Source: Mycobacterium sp. UM_CSW
Lineage (GTDB): Bacteria > Actinomycetota > Actinomycetes > Mycobacteriales > Mycobacteriaceae
Assembly (NCBI RefSeq): GCF_000455205.1
Contig: NZ_AUWQ01000019.1
Location: 19,379-83,378, forward strand
DNA: 64,000 nucleotides
Reading direction: 5' to 3'
Shown here: piece after piece, positions 7,788 through 15,886 of the stretch
How positions within the stretch are numbered: position 1 is the first letter of the stretch
Layout of the letters: every line of letters starts with the position of its first letter
The notes under the pieces: generated by a model
Databases searched by the model: none
What the model was told of the DNA's origin: nothing
Seen by the model: the letters and a program-made list of their open reading frames with translations, nothing else
Translations under genes and position numbers: made by a program

Positions 7788-9367
7788 CAGCGCTCGCTTT
7801 CGGTTTCCGCGGCAGCGCCGACGGAGAACGACGGCACCGCATCGCACAGCGTACGAATGTTCTTGCCGGCCTGCATGACCGCGCCGTCCGGTCGGACGAT
7901 TGCCGCGGTCGCCCGGCCTCCCCGGAGCCACTTGCCGAGCTGGCTCTCGCGAGTGACGGAGACCACCACGGCCCCGCGGTCGTCGAGCTCCTTCTGCTGC
8001 GTCGGGCTCAACCACGCCGACGTGACCAGCGCGAAGCGGTTGCCGACGACCTGGTCGAGGTGCAGCCCGTCGCGCAGGACCGGGTTGGGGCACAGCGTTC
8101 CCGCCAGGCCGCCCGGAACACGCGACTTGATCACCATCTCCGACCGGTGCAACCCGGGCGCGACGCCGTCGGCGGCGCTGGTGCGGGTGCCCGGCAGGCG
8201 TAGGTTCTGCAGCCGCGGGAAGACCACCTTGCGGACGAGGTCGCCGACCGTGCCGCCGCCCGTCATCGCTGCTCCGACCGACACGGCCATCATGATCATG
8301 GCCGCGGCGTGGGCCTTGCGCTCCTGCTCGTAGGTGTCCAGCACGCTTTCGGGCAGGGAATTGCCTAGCACGCCAGCCACTTTCCAGGTCAGGTTCAGCG
8401 CGTCACGCAGGCCGGCCGCCATCCCCTGGCCGACGAACGGCGGCGTCAGGTGGGCCGCGTCGCCGAGCACGAACACGTTGCCTTCGCGCCAGCTGCTGGC
8501 CACCTGCGCGCGGAAGGTGTAGGCGGTGACGCGGACCAGGCGCAACTGCTCCGCCGGCACCTCGCCCAGCCATGGCTTGATCAACGGCTCGATCTGCTCG
8601 ATGGTCTGGTAATCCGCGGCGCTCTCCCCATCGAGAAGCCGGAATTCCCAACGGTAGCGGGTCTGCCCGACGCGCATGTACGTGCCGGCACGCTCCAGGC
8701 TGCACAGCTGGTGGCAGCCCTCCCACTGGTCGAGGTCGGCGTCGGTGTCGACGTCGATGACGATCCACTCCTGCTGGAACGGCAGCCCGTACATGTGCGA
8801 GCCGATCGAAGCCCGAACGATGCTGTTTGCGCCGTCGCAGCCCAGCACGTAGCTGGCATCGACGGACTGCTGTCCGCCGCGCACCCGATCAAGGAAGCTG
8901 ACCCGCACCTTCCCGTGCTTGTTCTGGGTGAGGCTGGTGACCTCGACGTCACCGTGCAGCGTGACGTGCGGGTAGCGCTTGAGGTTGGTGCGCATCATCG
9001 CTTCCAGCTCCGGCTGGTCGAACATGTTCATCTGCGGGTAGCCGTTGGCGCTGGGGTCGGTGCTGCGCTTGAGCTCCGCCAGCACCCGAAACTCCTTGTC
9101 CAGCAGACGAAGTCCGTGCGCGGGCCGCCGGTGGGCGGCGAACTCGTCGCCCACGCCCAGGCGTGCCAGGATCCGGTAGATCTCGTCGTCGGCGTGCACC
9201 GCCCGCGGCAGCGGGTAGACGGTTTCGTGCCTGTCGAGCACCAGCGTCGGGATGCCGTACTGCCCCAGCAGCGTGGCTGCGGTGATGCCGGTCGGGCCGG
9301 CGCCGACGATGATCACCGGCACGAAGTCCGGCAGGGACGCCGCGGCGCCGTTGGAGTGTGCGTTCAT
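7787..9367 (-). CDS. FAD-dependent aromatic hydroxylase (MhpA/PheA-type monooxygenase)
   Basis: A 526-residue class A flavoprotein monooxygenase. The FAD dinucleotide fold GAGPTG is at about residues 22-27, the CDGANS motif that contacts FAD and NAD(P)H is near 180, and GDAAHLTPPFVGQGM, the ribityl-binding signature, is near 300. A thioredoxin-like C-terminal domain follows, as in 3-(3-hydroxyphenyl)propionate and phenol hydroxylases. The enzyme should ortho-hydroxylate a phenolic substrate to a catechol, which the dioxygenase encoded two genes upstream can cleave. The start ATG at 9367 overlaps the stop of the FAH-family gene by four bases and the stop overlaps the next start. Substrate is inferred only in class. 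Confidence 0.9.
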   Translation of the reverse strand: MNAHSNGAAASLPDFVPVIIVGAGPTGITAATLLGQYGIPTLVLDRHETVYPLPRAVHADDEIYRILARLGVGDEFAAHRRPAHGLRLLDKEFRVLAELKRSTDPSANGYPQMNMFDQPELEAMMRTNLKRYPHVTLHGDVEVTSLTQNKHGKVRVSFLDRVRGGQQSVDASYVLGCDGANSIVRASIGSHMYGLPFQQEWIVIDVDTDADLDQWEGCHQLCSLERAGTYMRVGQTRYRWEFRLLDGESAADYQTIEQIEPLIKPWLGEVPAEQLRLVRVTAYTFRAQVASSWREGNVFVLGDAAHLTPPFVGQGMAAGLRDALNLTWKVAGVLGNSLPESVLDTYEQERKAHAAAMIMMAVSVGAAMTGGGTVGDLVRKVVFPRLQNLRLPGTRTSAADGVAPGLHRSEMVIKSRVPGGLAGTLCPNPVLRDGLHLDQVVGNRFALVTSAWLSPTQQKELDDRGAVVVSVTRESQLGKWLRGGRATAAIVRPDGAVMQAGKNIRTLCDAVPSFSVGAAAETESER

Positions 9368-10281
9368 CGGTAAACCACCTTGTTGCGTTGCGTGCCGAGG
9401 TCGAGGGCGCCGTCGTCGGTGGCCACCGTGGCCTCCACGACGTCCCCGTGGTGCAGGTAGTTGGGGTTCTTCGCCTGGTCGGCGAGGAACGTCATCAGGT
9501 CCATCTGGTGCGGGTTCTCGACTCCCCGCGCGGTGAGCGCGGTGCCGACCGGGGTCCCCGTGAGGATCAGGTCGCCGGCTTCCACCTTCTGGAACCTGGC
9601 CAGCGTCTGCAGAGCCTCGACGGGCGAGTACAGCATGTCGCCCTCCACCACCATGTTCTGCCGCAGCTCGCCGTTGACCCGCAGCTGCAGCCGAAGGTCG
9701 CCGAAGCGCTTGAGCTCGTCGGCGTCGACCAGCACCACGGCCGGCCCGAGCGGGGTGAACGTCGGGTACGACTTCGACTCGAAGAACTGCTGTTTGGTCA
9801 GCTGCACGTCGCGCGCCGACACGTCGTTGGTCACGACCAGCCCGTGAACGAACTCGGCCAGGTTGGCCTCCGTCACCTCGGTGCCCACCGGGATCTCGCG
9901 GCCGATCAGCAGACCGATCTCGAGTTCGTAGTCCAGCAGCTTCACGTGGGGTGGCTTGACGATGTCGTCGAACGGACCGGTGACCGAACCGGAGGCCTTG
10001 CGGAAGAAGGTCAGCGGCGTCTTGGCCGGGTCGCGCCCGACGTCGCGCACGTGCGAGGCGTAGTTGGTGGCCTGGGCCACCAGCCGGCACGGCGTGGTGA
10101 CCGGCGAGACCAGCGCGAGGTTCGCCACCGGCACCGTGTCGGCGGAGTGGGCGGCGTCGTCGATGGCGTGGCGGTCGGCCAGCACGCCGGCGGTGGTGGT
10201 CGCGTCGGTGCGGATGCGGGCGGCGCCGTTGGGCGTCTGCACCCACCACGCGTCGGCGGTGCGCAGGATCGAGATGGTCAT
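9364..10281 (-). CDS. Fumarylacetoacetate hydrolase (FAH) family protein
   Basis: A 305-residue FAH-family enzyme. The conserved metal-binding elements are visible: YELEIGLLIGREI near residue 125 (metal-binding Glu residues), then VTNDVSARDVQ near 155 and the GDLILTGTPVG loop near 250. The family cleaves carbon-carbon bonds or decarboxylates 2-oxo acids with Mg or Mn. Between an extradiol dioxygenase and a flavin hydroxylase, it most likely acts on the meta-cleavage product as hydrolase, hydratase or decarboxylase. It begins 38 bases after the dioxygenase stop and its stop overlaps the hydroxylase start (ATGA). The start at 10281 begins the conserved domain. Confidence 0.88.
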   Translation of the reverse strand: MTISILRTADAWWVQTPNGAARIRTDATTTAGVLADRHAIDDAAHSADTVPVANLALVSPVTTPCRLVAQATNYASHVRDVGRDPAKTPLTFFRKASGSVTGPFDDIVKPPHVKLLDYELEIGLLIGREIPVGTEVTEANLAEFVHGLVVTNDVSARDVQLTKQQFFESKSYPTFTPLGPAVVLVDADELKRFGDLRLQLRVNGELRQNMVVEGDMLYSPVEALQTLARFQKVEAGDLILTGTPVGTALTARGVENPHQMDLMTFLADQAKNPNYLHHGDVVEATVATDDGALDLGTQRNKVVYR

Positions 10282-10319
10282 TGCGGGGATCCTTACTTTC
10301 TCTTGGTGGATGGTGGGTG

Positions 10320-11465
10320 TCAGGAGTTGCCGACCGCGAACAGCCCGCGCAGGGCGGACAGGTCGAACTCGTTGTCGTGGCGCAGCGCGTCGACCATCAG
10401 GGCGACTTCGCGCGCGGTCTCGCTCGGCGAGCCGACGCCCAGGAAGTCCCGGCTCGGCGGCGGGCCCCATTGGTACAGGCCGGAGGCAGTCAGCGGCGCC
10501 CAGCCGGGCTCGAGCGTGTTGTCGAACATGTCGCCGTCGGCGTAGTGCTCGACGAGGAAGTCGCCCTCCGGGTCCCGCCAGTAATCGAAGAGCTGGCTGC
10601 CCTGGATGTGGCGGCCGATGCCCCACGAGCGGAAATACCCTTGCTCGCGCAGGTATTCGCCGCCGGCGGCCAGCGCGTCGAGGTCGGCGACCTGATAGGC
10701 CGAGTGCACGTAGCGGTGGGTCGGCCCCAACGCCATCGCCAGCGTGTGGTGGTCGGCGGGCACCGAGCCGCGGTCGCAGCGGATGAAGCTCATGACGGGG
10801 CCCCGCTCGCGCTGGCCCGGGTAGTAGCAGAAGTCGCTGACGATCAGGCCGAGGTGCTCCAGGTACCAGTTCAGCGCCTCGATGTACTTCGGGGTCTGCA
10901 GCACGATGTGCCCGAGCCGCTGGACCGTGGCGGGCACGCGCGGGGGCCGCTGGGTGGAGTTGGCCCGGACGGTCCGGCGGCTGGGGCCGAAGTTGAACAC
11001 GTGCGGCTGCTGGGAGGGCAGCTCCTCGAACTCGTAGACGCCCGAAACCACCTTCAGCGGAATGCCGCTCGGGTCGACGAGGTGGATCGCCACCCCACCG
11101 AGGGTCTCGGGCAGCGGCCGCACCGTCGTCCCGGTCGCGCCGGCCAACCGCAGCAGGTCGGAGTACTCGGCGGCCACAAAGGCGGGGCCGATGAACCGCG
11201 ACCGCGCGCCGCGGCGGATCAGGACGCACGGCGCACCGGCGTCACTGCCGCGCAGGTGTAGCTCGTCTTCGGTGCGCAGCGCGACGCTGAACCCGAACGC
11301 CACCGCGAATTCCTCGGCCTTATTCAGGTCGGGCTTCTCGAACTCCAGCCAGATGACGTCGTGGACTTTGATGACCGGGTTGGCGCAGCGTCCGGGATGC
11401 TCACCCGGCAGGCCGCCCTGCTCGCTGTGCAGCCCGTTATGGGCACCGATGAGTTGGTCGGTCAT
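10320..11465 (-). CDS. Two-domain extradiol ring-cleavage dioxygenase (VOC superfamily)
   Basis: A 381-residue type I extradiol dioxygenase with two glyoxalase-like modules, at about 35-150 and 180-335. The likely iron ligands lie in the second module: His in RLGHIVLQ, His in GIGRHIQGS and Glu in FLVEHYADG. The enzyme should open a catechol ring next to a hydroxyl with O2. It is the first gene of a four-gene minus-strand operon with FAH hydrolase, flavin hydroxylase and propeller protein. The ATG at 11465 is preceded by GAGGAG; the open frame continues upstream but without homology. The recurrent palindrome sits at 11598-11616, about 130 bp upstream. Natural substrate unknown. Confidence 0.88.
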   Translation of the reverse strand: MTDQLIGAHNGLHSEQGGLPGEHPGRCANPVIKVHDVIWLEFEKPDLNKAEEFAVAFGFSVALRTEDELHLRGSDAGAPCVLIRRGARSRFIGPAFVAAEYSDLLRLAGATGTTVRPLPETLGGVAIHLVDPSGIPLKVVSGVYEFEELPSQQPHVFNFGPSRRTVRANSTQRPPRVPATVQRLGHIVLQTPKYIEALNWYLEHLGLIVSDFCYYPGQRERGPVMSFIRCDRGSVPADHHTLAMALGPTHRYVHSAYQVADLDALAAGGEYLREQGYFRSWGIGRHIQGSQLFDYWRDPEGDFLVEHYADGDMFDNTLEPGWAPLTASGLYQWGPPPSRDFLGVGSPSETAREVALMVDALRHDNEFDLSALRGLFAVGNS

Positions 11466-11597
11466 TGGTCGCTCCTCAGACAAGATGAAAGACATGAATT
11501 GGCAAGGCTTTCGGCGGCGCACGCGTCCGCTTACCGCACTCGCCATCAAGCATGGCGCCGTGGTGACCGCCTGTCCTTGCGGCTGACGCCACTCGGC

Positions 11598-11616
11598 ATA
11601 CCCTGCTAGCGGGTAT
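11598..11616 (-). promoter_or_regulatory. Recurrent palindrome upstream of the dioxygenase operon
   Basis: ATACCCTGCTAGCGGGTAT has perfect six-base arms (ATACCC/GGGTAT) around a GCTAGC core. It belongs to the recurrent family and lies 133 bp before the dioxygenase start at 11465. The 393-bp intergenic region to mmpS also holds an A+T-richer stretch at about 11710-11760, a GGTCGAAAGACC mini-hairpin at 11788-11799 and a separate palindrome at 11803-11820. No gene is seen in it. Confidence 0.5.
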
Positions 11617-11802
11617 CCGCGGTTCTGACTATTCGTCACTGTTGTGTTGGATGACAACGCAACTCGGTCAACGACGAGCCGATGCCCCCCAAGAATCGCC
11701 GTTAGATTGCGCAACTAATTCATATAGCGCTCTTCGCTTTTTAGCGTTTACTATGCACACACAACCGAATCTGACGGTCCAGGAAAGGTCGAAAGACCCG
11801 CC

Positions 11803-11820
11803 TTGGAGGCTTGCCTCCAA
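11803..11820. promoter_or_regulatory. Perfect palindrome upstream of mmpS, candidate operator
   Basis: TTGGAGGC-TT-GCCTCCAA: two perfect eight-base arms around a two-base centre, 38 bp before the mmpS start. The size and placement suit a TetR- or MarR-type dimer, which commonly controls MmpS/MmpL pairs. No regulator gene is adjacent, so the cognate protein would have to be encoded elsewhere. A hairpin in the leader RNA is the alternative reading. Confidence 0.45.
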
Positions 11821-11858
11821 TAGTGCGCGCGTGGTGAACGATCCGGAGGAGGATCGGC

Positions 11859-12317
11859 ATGAGCACTAGACGCAAAGGGCGAGGAAACATAAGCGCCCTC
11901 GGTAAACTTTGGCGGCCCCTCGTCATTGTGGCCGTCCTCGCGGTCGTCGCTTACGGCGTCAACATCGTCCGGAATAACAGCGAGGCCATCAGCCATCCGG
12001 CCACGACGAGCTCCCTCCCGGCCACCGTCGTCCAGATCAACCCCAAGAACGTCACCTACGAGGCATTCGGCACGCTCGGCGAGGGCGGCAAGGTCGTCTA
12101 CGCGAACCTTGACAGCCAGCCGGTCGAAGTCCGGCTGACAGCCCTGCCCTGGTCGGTGTCTGAGACGACGATGTCGCCCTCGGCGACCTTGAGCCTCGTG
12201 ATGCAGGTCGACGGGGACTCGGCCGGGTGCCGCATCCTCGTCGACGGCAAGGTCCGGGACGAGCACCTCGTGTCCCACCAGAGCGCCGCCGTCGCGTGCA
12301 CGGTGACCGCGGCATGA
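11859..12317 (+). CDS. MmpS family membrane protein
   Basis: A 152-residue MmpS protein. A basic N-terminus leads to one transmembrane segment at about residues 19-36 (RPLVIVAVLAVVAYGVNI), then an extracytoplasmic beta-rich domain with the family segment YEAFGTLGEGGKVVYANLD and two Cys residues that may pair. MmpS proteins are accessory partners of MmpL lipid or siderophore exporters. The start follows a strong GGAGGAGG site. The stop overlaps the mmpL ATG by four bases, so the two are translationally coupled. Cargo not determinable. Confidence 0.9.
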   Translation: MSTRRKGRGNISALGKLWRPLVIVAVLAVVAYGVNIVRNNSEAISHPATTSSLPATVVQINPKNVTYEAFGTLGEGGKVVYANLDSQPVEVRLTALPWSVSETTMSPSATLSLVMQVDGDSAGCRILVDGKVRDEHLVSHQSAAVACTVTAA

Positions 12318-15247
12318 ACGACGAGGCGCCCACCGGGCCCATCGAGACCGAAGAACCGGTCCCGGCCGACGAACCGGTCAAGCGACCCCTCCTCGCGAGA
12401 TTGTGCCGCCAGTTCGCACTGCCGATCGTCTTGTTCTGGGTGGTGCTGGGCGTCGTGGTGAACGTCTTCGTCCCCTCCATCGAGGAGAACACCAAGGCCA
12501 ACGCCAAGGCGCTCGTCCCCCGGGATTCGCCGTCGTCGCAGGCCGCACTGGTGCAGGGGAACGCTTTCCGCGAGTCCGACTACACGAGCGCCGTCGTCGT
12601 CCTTCTCGAAACGGACGGCCGCAAGCTCGACGACCAGGACCACAAGTTCTATAACGAGCTGGTCCGCCGGTTGCGCGAAGACAAGCAGCACGTGCAGTCA
12701 CTGCTGGACCTCTGGGGCAAGCCGGTGACGAAGTCGGGGCAGCAGAGCGCCGACGCCGAGGCGGCCACGTTGACCGTCCGCCCGACCGGGGACACCGGTG
12801 ACGCCACGTCGAGCCGCTCGATCGACGCCATCCGGGACATCGTGGCCAAGGTCCCGAAACCGCACGGCCTCAGGACCTATGTCACCGGACCGGCCGCGCT
12901 GAACACCGACACGCTCGACGCCGCCGACGCCAGCATGTTCACGCTCACGATCGTGTCGGTGATCGTGATCATCATCATGCTGCTGCTCGCCTACCGCTCG
13001 GTGGCCCGAGCCCTTATCCCGCTGGTGGGTGTGCTCCTCATCTTGGCGACGGCCCGAGGCGTCGTCTCGTTCCTCGTCGGCCTGCACGTTCTGGGGATCT
13101 CGTCATTCGCGATGAACATGCTCGTCGCGTTGGTTCTGGGCGTCGCCACCGACTACGGCATCTTCTTCATCGGCCGATACAACGAGGCGCGCCGGGCGGG
13201 ACACGACAAGGAATCCGCCTACTACGAGTCGGTCGCGAACACGCAGCACGTCATCCTCGGGTCGGGCATGGCGATCTCCGGGTCGACGCTGTGCCTGAGC
13301 CTGACCAAACTGAACTACTTCCGCACCCTGGGCCCGCCTTGCTTCGTGGGGATGGTCGTGGCGGTCGTCGCCGCGCTCACGTTGGGGCCCGCGATGCTCG
13401 CGCTGGGGGGCCGCATCAAGTGGCTGCAGCAAATCAGCCCGACGAGCCCGATGTGGCGCCGACTGGGGACCGCGATCACCCGGTGGCCGGCCGCATTCAT
13501 CTTCGTCGCCCTCCTCGTCGTCCCGCTCTGCGTCATGAATCTCGCCACCTACAAGGTGAGTTACAACGACCGGGACTTCGCGCCTGCGACGGTCGAGTCG
13601 GTCGAAGGCTACGCTGCCTCGGACCGGCACTTCCCGAAGAGCCAGTTGTCCGTCGACAACCTCTACGTCAGTGCGGATCACGACATGCGCAACACGACCG
13701 ACCTGATCTCCCTGGACCGGATCGCCAAGACCATCCTGCGGGTTGCCGGCATCTCCATGGTGCAGGGCATCACCCGGCCGAACGGCCGGCCCCTGGAACA
13801 CGCTTCACTTCCCTACTCCATGGGGTCGATGGGAACGAAGATCGGCGAGAACCTCGCCTTCTTTAAGGATCGGGTCGCCGACATCGACACGACGGCAGAC
13901 CACATGGGCAAGCTCATCGAGGAAACCACCCAGCTTGAACAGCTCACCGGCCGGCTTGAGGATCTCACCAGCCAGCTGACCGGGGGCACTCACCTCTCGC
14001 GCGAAGCGACCGACCGGATGCGAGCGATCACCGACGAAGTCCGGGACAACCTCGCGAACGTCGACGACTTCTTCCGGCCGCTGCGCAGCTACCTGTACTG
14101 GGAGAGGCACTGTTACGACATCCCGATCTGCTGGGCCATCCGGTCGCTTAACGAGACGGTCGACAACGTCGACCAGGTGAGCGAACAGCTCGGCAACTTG
14201 GTGAAGGGCCTGGCCATCATCGACACGGTCACTCCGCAGATGGTTCCCCAGATGCACGCCATGGCCGAACACATGGGGACGATGGTCAAGGAAATGCGGG
14301 CGATGCAGTCGCTGACGCTGAGTACGCAAAGCACTCTGCACGCCATGATTCCGCAGATGGAAGTCATGATTCATCCGATGATCGACATGGCGCAGGCATT
14401 CGACAACGCGAAGAACGACGACTTCTTCTTTCTGCCGCCAGAGTCGCTCCAAACCGAGAATTTCAAGGTCGGTCTCGAGTTCTTCATGACTCCTGACGGA
14501 AAAGGCGCGCGCTTCTCGATTTTCCATGAGGGCGAGGCGATGAGCCCGGCGGGCATTCAGCAGACGAGAAATGCAACGGCCGCCGCACACGAGGCCATCA
14601 AACAAACGGCGCTATCGAACGCGAAATTGGACATGGCAGGCGCCTCGCCGACCTACCGCGACGTGGAGGACTTCTCCCACAACGACCTCATCCTCATGAT
14701 GCTGGCGACTTTCGGGTTGGTATTCGTCATCGTCTTGGTCATCACCAGGGCACTCGTTGGCTCAATCCTGGTCCTGGTCGTCGTCGTGCTTTCGTTCGCT
14801 GGTTCATTGGGTTTGGCGTCCTTGATCTGGGAGACGTTGCTCGGCACCCAACTGCATTGGCTGAACGTCCCCATCGCGTTCATCGTGCTCGTGGGAGTGG
14901 GTTGTGACTACAACCTGCTGCTGCTCTCCCGGTACCGGGAAGAGCTCGACGCCGGCATCGCGACCGGCATGATCCGCGCAATCGCGGGTTCCCTGAGCGT
15001 GGCGGTCACTGCGGCCCTCGTCCTCGCCGGCACGATGCTGGCGCTGCTTTCCAGCGACGTGAAGAACATCGGGCAGGCCGGGTCGACGATCGCGATCGGA
15101 CTGATCTTCGACATGTTCATCATGCGGCTGTGCCTCGTCATGCCGATCGCCCGAATACTCGGCCCGTGGTTCTGGTGGCCGCAGCGGGTGCTGAGCCGGC
15201 CCAGGGCTGCGGCCGGTGTTCGGTCCGCGGCCGTTCCGCCGCTGTAG
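12314..15247 (+). CDS. MmpL family RND transporter (MmpL4/MmpL5 group)
   Basis: A 977-residue inner-membrane RND transporter with about 12 transmembrane segments in two MMPL halves and two large periplasmic loops. The proton-relay Asp-Tyr pairs are present in both halves: GVATDYGIFFIGRYNEA and GVGCDYNLLLLSRY. The second loop carries a long helical, coiled-coil-like section rich in Met and Gln, and the CYDIPICW motif typical of the MmpL4/MmpL5 group. These pumps export lipids, siderophores or drugs with their MmpS partner, encoded directly upstream with a four-base overlap. The start is fixed by that ATGA. Which substrate it carries cannot be told. Confidence 0.93.
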   Translation: MNDEAPTGPIETEEPVPADEPVKRPLLARLCRQFALPIVLFWVVLGVVVNVFVPSIEENTKANAKALVPRDSPSSQAALVQGNAFRESDYTSAVVVLLETDGRKLDDQDHKFYNELVRRLREDKQHVQSLLDLWGKPVTKSGQQSADAEAATLTVRPTGDTGDATSSRSIDAIRDIVAKVPKPHGLRTYVTGPAALNTDTLDAADASMFTLTIVSVIVIIIMLLLAYRSVARALIPLVGVLLILATARGVVSFLVGLHVLGISSFAMNMLVALVLGVATDYGIFFIGRYNEARRAGHDKESAYYESVANTQHVILGSGMAISGSTLCLSLTKLNYFRTLGPPCFVGMVVAVVAALTLGPAMLALGGRIKWLQQISPTSPMWRRLGTAITRWPAAFIFVALLVVPLCVMNLATYKVSYNDRDFAPATVESVEGYAASDRHFPKSQLSVDNLYVSADHDMRNTTDLISLDRIAKTILRVAGISMVQGITRPNGRPLEHASLPYSMGSMGTKIGENLAFFKDRVADIDTTADHMGKLIEETTQLEQLTGRLEDLTSQLTGGTHLSREATDRMRAITDEVRDNLANVDDFFRPLRSYLYWERHCYDIPICWAIRSLNETVDNVDQVSEQLGNLVKGLAIIDTVTPQMVPQMHAMAEHMGTMVKEMRAMQSLTLSTQSTLHAMIPQMEVMIHPMIDMAQAFDNAKNDDFFFLPPESLQTENFKVGLEFFMTPDGKGARFSIFHEGEAMSPAGIQQTRNATAAAHEAIKQTALSNAKLDMAGASPTYRDVEDFSHNDLILMMLATFGLVFVIVLVITRALVGSILVLVVVVLSFAGSLGLASLIWETLLGTQLHWLNVPIAFIVLVGVGCDYNLLLLSRYREELDAGIATGMIRAIAGSLSVAVTAALVLAGTMLALLSSDVKNIGQAGSTIAIGLIFDMFIMRLCLVMPIARILGPWFWWPQRVLSRPRAAAGVRSAAVPPL

Positions 15248-15293
15248 AGTCAGCCGCCGTGATGCGGCCGCCGGAGCTCACGCCGCCCGAGGC

Positions 15294-15599
15294 TCACAGG
15301 GGCCGGAAACACATGCACTGTTCGACGGTCTTGAAATTCTGCCCGCAGTAGATGCACCGCATTCGGCCCGAGCGGCCGATCCTGGCCAGAGAAGCCCGCA
15401 CCCACTTGCGGTAGTGGAACGTGCACACCGGCTGATGACCACCGCAGGGCTGGTGGCGCAGCGCGAGCCAACTCGCCGGCCGCTCACACCCGTACGCGCT
15501 TTCACAACGCACCGGCTCGGCCCATGCGGACACCACGGCGTCGAATGAGTCGGCCGTTTCGGGCGGGACGGCATCCGACGTCTCGGGACGCGGGGTCAT
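15294..15599 (-). CDS. Small Cys/His-rich zinc-ribbon-like protein
   Basis: A protein of about 101 residues with an acidic N-terminus and a C-terminal half rich in Cys and His: C-x5-C-x-RPASW, then CGG, VCTFHYRKW, RCIYCGQNF and QCMCF. The spacing suggests one or two zinc sites. The pattern C-x-RPA-x-W followed by Cys-Gly and Cys-x2-His recurs in the small gene at 29941-30198, so the two appear to be paralogues. A TTG at 15632 would give 112 residues; ATG 15599 is preferred without a clear ribosome site. No function is known to me. It converges with mmpL, whose stop is 47 bp away. Confidence 0.65.
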   Translation of the reverse strand: MTPRPETSDAVPPETADSFDAVVSAWAEPVRCESAYGCERPASWLALRHQPCGGHQPVCTFHYRKWVRASLARIGRSGRMRCIYCGQNFKTVEQCMCFRPL

Positions 15600-15695
15600 G
15601 CCGGTGCCTATACCCTCCGCCGCTCTCGTCAATCGCCGCGGCGGGATACTTTCGCGGGGCGGATATCGGAGTCAGACGCGCTCAGACGGGTTCAC

Positions 15696-15742
15696 GCCAG
15701 CCGGTAGGTGCCGCTGGTGGCTTTCCGCAACCGGCTATGGGT
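15696..15742 (+). promoter_or_regulatory. Possible copy of the recurrent element upstream of ndh
   Basis: GCCAGCCGGTA at 15696-15706 followed after nine bases by GGTGGC, then AACCGGCTATGGGT at 15729-15742, resembles the two parts of the recurrent element in degenerate form. It lies 145-190 bp before the ndh start at 15887. It is weaker than the copies at 21 and 23468 and may be chance. Confidence 0.25.
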
Positions 15743-15886
15743 GCCAGCGGTGATGTGTTTTCCAGCGTCAATCTCGATCATTGACACGCACGGACCCACT
15801 CCGCGCGCCGGTTTGTTCCGCGGCGCGGAACCGTGCGGAGCAAGTGCAACGCGAGATGGCGACTAGAAACGACTGAAGGAAGTGAA

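Noticed and set aside
6864-8333. A 489-residue open frame on the plus strand
   Set aside because: Antisense to the propeller and flavin hydroxylase genes, which have clear family motifs.
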